DNA of 64,000 nt from Riptortus pedestris (Eukaryota; Arthropoda; Insecta; Hemiptera; Alydidae), in assembly GCA_019009955.1 (NCBI GenBank), contig CM032229.1, positions 151,725,001 through 151,789,000 on the forward strand, given 5' to 3'. Below the pieces are notes generated by a model. The model saw only the letters and a program-made list of their open reading frames with translations. It was not told the DNA's origin and did no database searches. Made by a program: the position numbers and the translations under genes. How positions within the stretch are numbered: position 1 is the first letter of the stretch; each line of letters starts with the position of its first letter. Of this stretch, positions 59,836 to 64,000 are shown one piece after another.

Positions 59836-60360
59836 TTACCAGACAACAAATATATAAGGGTGTTTGATAAAATTGTGGCAATGAGCTTGTTTCTGAAGCC
59901 TAGAGATATTCTAAGATGAACTAACCGCAGAAGGAATCCGGAATGCTTCTAACCACCACGATACTCTCCATTGATGGAAACTTTTGCACAAGGCAGCCAT
60001 TTCACTCCTAATTAATTAATGCATGAGTAAAAACCCTTTTGATAGTATTTTAGTAGCGATTGAAATATCTTTTCGTTCATTTTTTTCAGAATTTTGTAGC
60101 ATAACCTCTAAAATGTAGATGAGTAACGGTAAATCAAACTTTACCTTGTTTTACGGTTGTTATCAACTATGAAAGAACTTTCCCAAAAATCCGTACTTCC
60201 GCAGTAAGGTTAATTTAAAAAAAATAATAAAGAATACCAAATTTGATGATTCAATTATCGAGCACTGTACTCCTGTGATGAAATTCTGGGATGAGTTGTC
60301 ACCAGTTGATAGACGATCTTCATCATTCAGCTCTAAGTTCACAATACTGGGGATCTGAGA
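59836..60360. other. Unrecognised sequence
   Basis: No repeat or gene was identified. Confidence 0.4.
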
Positions 60361-60769
60361 AGGGGAGTGCACGGCCTTCCACCCCCGATTTGAACAAAAA
60401 TATTTTAGTGTTTAATACCTAATGAAAAACCAATTCTGTTAAACCGGCAGAAGGTACTTCTCACGCATTCTCTAAAAAAAAATAGTTTAAGTTCGTGTGA
60501 ACGTCGAGCTGTTTCCAAGACGTCTATTTCAAGATGACCTCTGGCTCAGTGGATAATGCTTTCTTTATAAAACTGGAAATCTTGAGATCGAATCTCGCCT
60601 GGAGCGAAATTTTGTTTTGCTGGATTTTTTGTTTTTTGATTTTTTACTTCTAAGGCGTTTATTTAATATTAATAAATAAATAAAAAGTTTTTGTTTTAAT
60701 TATTGGCATTGAATTATTAAGGAGTGCCATATATTTAAAGAAAATTCGACTGCTTTCTATCAAAAATGT
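60361..60769 (+). repeat. Second tRNA-like repeat family, copy 3
   Basis: It starts AGGGGAGTGCACGGCCTTCC. The tRNA-like block at about 60541-60605 has TGGCTCAGTGGATAATGC and TTGAGATCGAATCTCGCC. The end matches the copy at 40473 (TATATTTAAAGAAAATTCGA). A SINE of the main family is inserted at its right border. Confidence 0.65.
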
Positions 60770-60780
60770 AATTGGTATTA

Positions 60781-61009
60781 TTATTATTATTTATTATTAA
60801 CGTCCACTTTTTGCAACTCAGGCTAATTGGGACGGGTTATCTACAGGTTACCACCCTTTTCTAGCCAGGGTGGGATTTAAGGATGTTATTTAATGAATTT
60901 CGTCACTAAATAATTTCCTTTGCCCAGGCAAGAATCGAACTCGCCACTCTAGGTTTACCATGTGAGATAAAGGTCAACGCTTTAACTCGCATGGCTAACC
61001 TGAGCCCCA
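60781..61009 (-). repeat. tRNA-derived SINE, full length, with target duplication
   Basis: A complete ~229-bp copy flanked by AATTGGTATTA at 60770-60780 and 61010-61020. It is nearly identical to the copy at 22974 over the head, body and (AAT)n tail. Confidence 0.92.
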
Positions 61010-61020
61010 AATTGGTATTA

Positions 61021-62204
61021 GGAAACATTGAATATTATTCGATATTATAGATTATAATTATATTATTAAGAAGTAGTTTAGTTGCTAAAGCTCCAAAACA
61101 TTGCAGCAAAATATTCTTTACAATGCACAAGAAACTGAAGCTGAAAGTCATGGCACCACATCACATACAACTTCAAAGCCTAGCCTGAAAGTATAAATCA
61201 GCATAATAAAGATTATGTGAATGAGTTAAACATTTGCCCTTGAATACCATTTGCACTTTCTTAGACTACAGAATGATAGTAATATGATTAAAGAGATGAT
61301 TATGATGATTAAAAAAAAGTGGGGGGTCCCGCTGAATATCTGCAATACCATCGTTGTCATTAAGATAATTCAAAAATACCAAATTAAAGAAATGGGTGAC
61401 ATGATGTAACTGCTTCGACAAAGCGTGCGAAAATATTAACCGAAATTCTCGTGGGCTTCCATTATAGAATGCTCTAATTTCAGTGAAATCTTAACAGCAA
61501 ATAAGTAACTCCAAATTTAAATTCTTTTCAAGCCATAAAACACTTAAATACTTTTCCCAAAAGGAAATTATTTTCTAAATGTCAAATGGAAGGTAAAAAT
61601 TCTTCAGTGAGAATGTTGGTTTCTTAAATACTGTTCTCGATTCTAAAGTGTATTTTTTTAACTTGGGCTCTCGTTGTTTAGAACCCTGAAATCTTAGATA
61701 TAGAATTTGAAAACCCAGTTTCCTGTTATCATAATAATCGCATGATTTCTGTACTTGATATAAATTTAAAAAAAAATGATAGGAATCCATTTTGACTAAA
61801 AACTTATTGAAAACTTTGCATACTATCTATATATTTTTGAGACAATTGTTTTTGAAGTATACATTAGGCAAGGCAATAGACTAAAAAAATGGTAGAAGTT
61901 CATGAGTTAATGTTAAATGTTTAAGAGAGAATTTGATTCATTTCTTTAAGTGTTTGTTAATGAAAAAAACTTATTGATAAGCTAGAAACCGTATTAATTT
62001 CAAGAATTTCTCTTTGCCATGGGATTAAACTTATATATTTTTAATCATGAACATGTTAACTAGTTTGGCTCTAATATCTACACAGCATTTTCAATATAAA
62101 TTTATAATGTCTTTTGAAACATTTATTTACCACGCGGTTCCTATTTATCAACTTTAGACGGAAAATTTTAGTTTCCTTTTGAAGACAGCTTGGTATGAAG
62201 AAAA
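61021..62204. other. Unrecognised AT-rich sequence
   Basis: No gene or repeat was identified. Confidence 0.45.
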
Positions 62205-62638
62205 GTCCGTCACGCAGGAGCTGCGTAAACTAAGCAAATTTCCCACGTGAAGTTTTACAATAGAGAAATCTGCCTAATAACAAGTGTAGCAAGTAGTAAG
62301 GGATCACTATACTTATACACGAGGGACGAATAGTTACGAAGACGGCCGCCAGAGCTCTCTTCGGAAAGTACCAAACAGCTCACTCCTGCCGACCAATGCA
62401 GAATACAAATGCAAATATCTCGGTTAATATTCAAGATACAGAATAAATGTATAGAACAATATTTATAGTATATTTACAGAGATATTTCGAATTTTCCGAA
62501 AATGCCCCTCTAAACCCCCCACTCCCACTCGTCCGATTTCAGCCATTAACGAACTTGATTTTCTTTTTTACAAAAAACGATTAAATTCCGAGTTTGGTAA
62601 CGATCAAACAAAAATTGCGAGCGCGAGAGAGTTAACAG

Positions 62639-62695
<57 letters not shown>

Positions 62696-62834
62696 GATAT
62701 ATATACAACATTTTGAACGGACCTCATTTTCGTTATCTCCTGGATAGGATCGATGGACATTTGAAGAAATTTCTCGAGACTCGCGTCATGAGTACGACCT
62801 CAATAGCTGATTTCCCTCAAGGGAAATCTGCTAA
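62205..62834 (+). mobile_element. HINE-like element with both ends
   Basis: A complete 630-bp copy. The 5' end is GTCCGTCACGCAGGAGCTGC, and a short 5' segment contains ACGGCCGCCAGAGCTCTC. It has the core and a TA tract at about 62643-62690. The hairpin GATTTCCCTCAAGGGAAATC and TGCTAA end it. Confidence 0.88.
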
Positions 62835-62925
62835 AACCTTAGTGCATTTAACCTGGGTCCAACTACTATGAAAATAATATATGAATTTATTAATTGATGA
62901 TTAGTTACTTTTTCCATAAAAAAAA

Positions 62926-63417
62926 GTCCGTCACGCAGGGGCTGCGTAAACTAACCAGATTTCACACGTGAAGTTTTACAATAGAGAAATCTGCCTAATA
63001 ACAACTGCAGTAGTAAGAAACCTCTAAACCTGTTCACGAGGGACGAATAGTTACGGAAACGGCCGCCAGAGCTCTCGGCGGAAAGTCCGAACATAGGCGA
63101 CTCTTGCCGACCACACGCAGAATACAAATGCAAATGTCTCGGTTAATATTCAAGATAGGGCATAAATGTATATAACAATATTTGTAGAAAATTTAATTTG
63201 CAATAAGATTGGTTTTATACCATGATATACTATTTTGATACGACGTGTGGTAACGGAGATATCTCGAATTTGCGAAAATCCTCCCCTCTAAACCCCCCCT
63301 CCCACTGCTCCGATTTCAGCCAGTAACGAACTTGATCTTTCTTTTTACCTAAAACGATCAAATACCAAGATTGGTAACAATCAAAAAAACATTTCGACGG
63401 CTAGAGCGGTAACAGAC

Positions 63418-63486
<69 letters not shown>

Positions 63487-63655
63487 TAGATAGATAGATA
63501 GATAGATAGAGACTGATAGATATATATATAGTTTTGAACGGACCTCATTTTCGTCATCTACTTGGTAGGATCGATGGACATTTGAAGAAAAATTTCGAAA
63601 ATTCCGTAATGAGTACAACCTCAATAGTTGATTTCCCGTAAGGAAAATCTGCTAA
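62926..63655 (+). mobile_element. HINE-like element with both ends, next to another copy
   Basis: A complete 730-bp copy 91 bp downstream of the one at 62205, in the same orientation. The 5' end is perfect. The TA tract (63417-63483) runs into (GATA)n to about 63512. The 3' hairpin has GATTTCCCGTAAGGAAAATC and TGCTAA. Confidence 0.88.
63417..63512. repeat. (TA)n(GATA)n microsatellite
   Basis: About 65 bp of TA followed by about six GATA units within the HINE-like copy. Confidence 0.95.
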
Positions 63656-64000
63656 AAACAATTGAACCTGTCAGGATCATGATTATTATTTTATTTTGAC
63701 TGGATAAGGAACTTATCCAAAATTATCTGACATATTTCTAATTGCTGTTTGTAGCCACATTTCCCTAGACGCATTTACAACTTACTACAGAACAGAAGGT
63801 TCAGTTTGTGAAAAGTCTAGAGGACATTGCTAAAAAGTAAAATTAGAAGACTCCCAAAACATTAGAACAATTAAGTAATCCTGCTTAGTTCCTAAAAAAA
63901 AATAATTAATAAATGATGCCATGTACCAGGTTTTTTTTGAGCCTCTCAATTGATGATCAGCGAAAAGTTAAGTAAAGTTCAGAACCTCTACGGTTAACAA
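63656..64000. other. Unrecognised sequence at the window end
   Basis: Nothing was identified in the last 345 bp. Confidence 0.4.

Noticed and set aside
60541..60605. A functional tRNA gene
   Set aside because: It belongs to the same repeat family as 40473 and lacks a proper acceptor stem.

Overview
The window looks like repeat-dominated nuclear DNA from an arthropod, most likely an insect with a large AT-rich genome. The pointers are a mariner element, jockey-like and R2-like LINE fragments, a Penelope-like element, a tRNA-derived SINE, a hAT derivative, and one gene interrupted by a 4.3-kb intron. The species cannot be named from the sequence alone. There are no bacterial operons, no CRISPR array and no rRNA gene.

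Only one host gene is convincing. It has two coding exons on the + strand, 26451-27045 and 31310-31746, joined by a phase-1 GT-AG intron. The predicted protein is about 343 residues: a possible signal peptide, a basic low-complexity middle and a C-terminal coiled coil of about 95 residues. I do not recognise the family. Its intron is crowded with transposable-element copies.

The main structure of the window is one dispersed DNA family with more than 20 full or partial copies on both strands, roughly 13 kb or a fifth of the window. Complete copies start GTCCGTCACGCAGGGGCTGC (with a GCAG/CTGC hairpin), carry a subterminal GCAGATTTCCC, and have a G-rich core and a central (TA)n tract. They end in the palindrome GATTTCCCTTAAGGGAAATC followed by TGCTAA. 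Asymmetric terminal inverted repeats, a 3' hairpin, a central microsatellite and the lack of an obvious target-site duplication fit a helentron-associated non-autonomous element (HINE). It is called HINE-like below. In two copies the (TA)n tract holds the same 1.3-1.5-kb module, which itself contains ~298-bp tandem units.

The second family is a ~228-bp tRNA-derived SINE. Three copies have 11-14-bp target duplications and near-identical sequence, so it may have been active recently. One locus (27355-28610) is a 218-bp-period SINE tandem array split by a HINE-like copy.

Region by region. 1-9 kb is mostly unrecognised AT-rich DNA with one long HINE-like copy. 9.4-16 kb has three LINE 3' ends and an internally deleted mariner. 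16-22 kb has three HINE-like copies, one carrying the module. 23-25.1 kb has a SINE and a compact Penelope-like element with inverted terminal repeats and hammerhead-like motifs. 26-32 kb is the gene. 32-36 kb has a HINE-like copy, a hAT derivative and a LINE end. 36-44 kb has HINE-like copies and a second tRNA-like repeat family. 46-51.4 kb is a nest of HINE-like copies, a jockey-like end and an R2-like pseudogene. 52-64 kb has more HINE-like copies, a solo LTR and two SINEs. Most short open frames in the window run through repeats and have no coding support.
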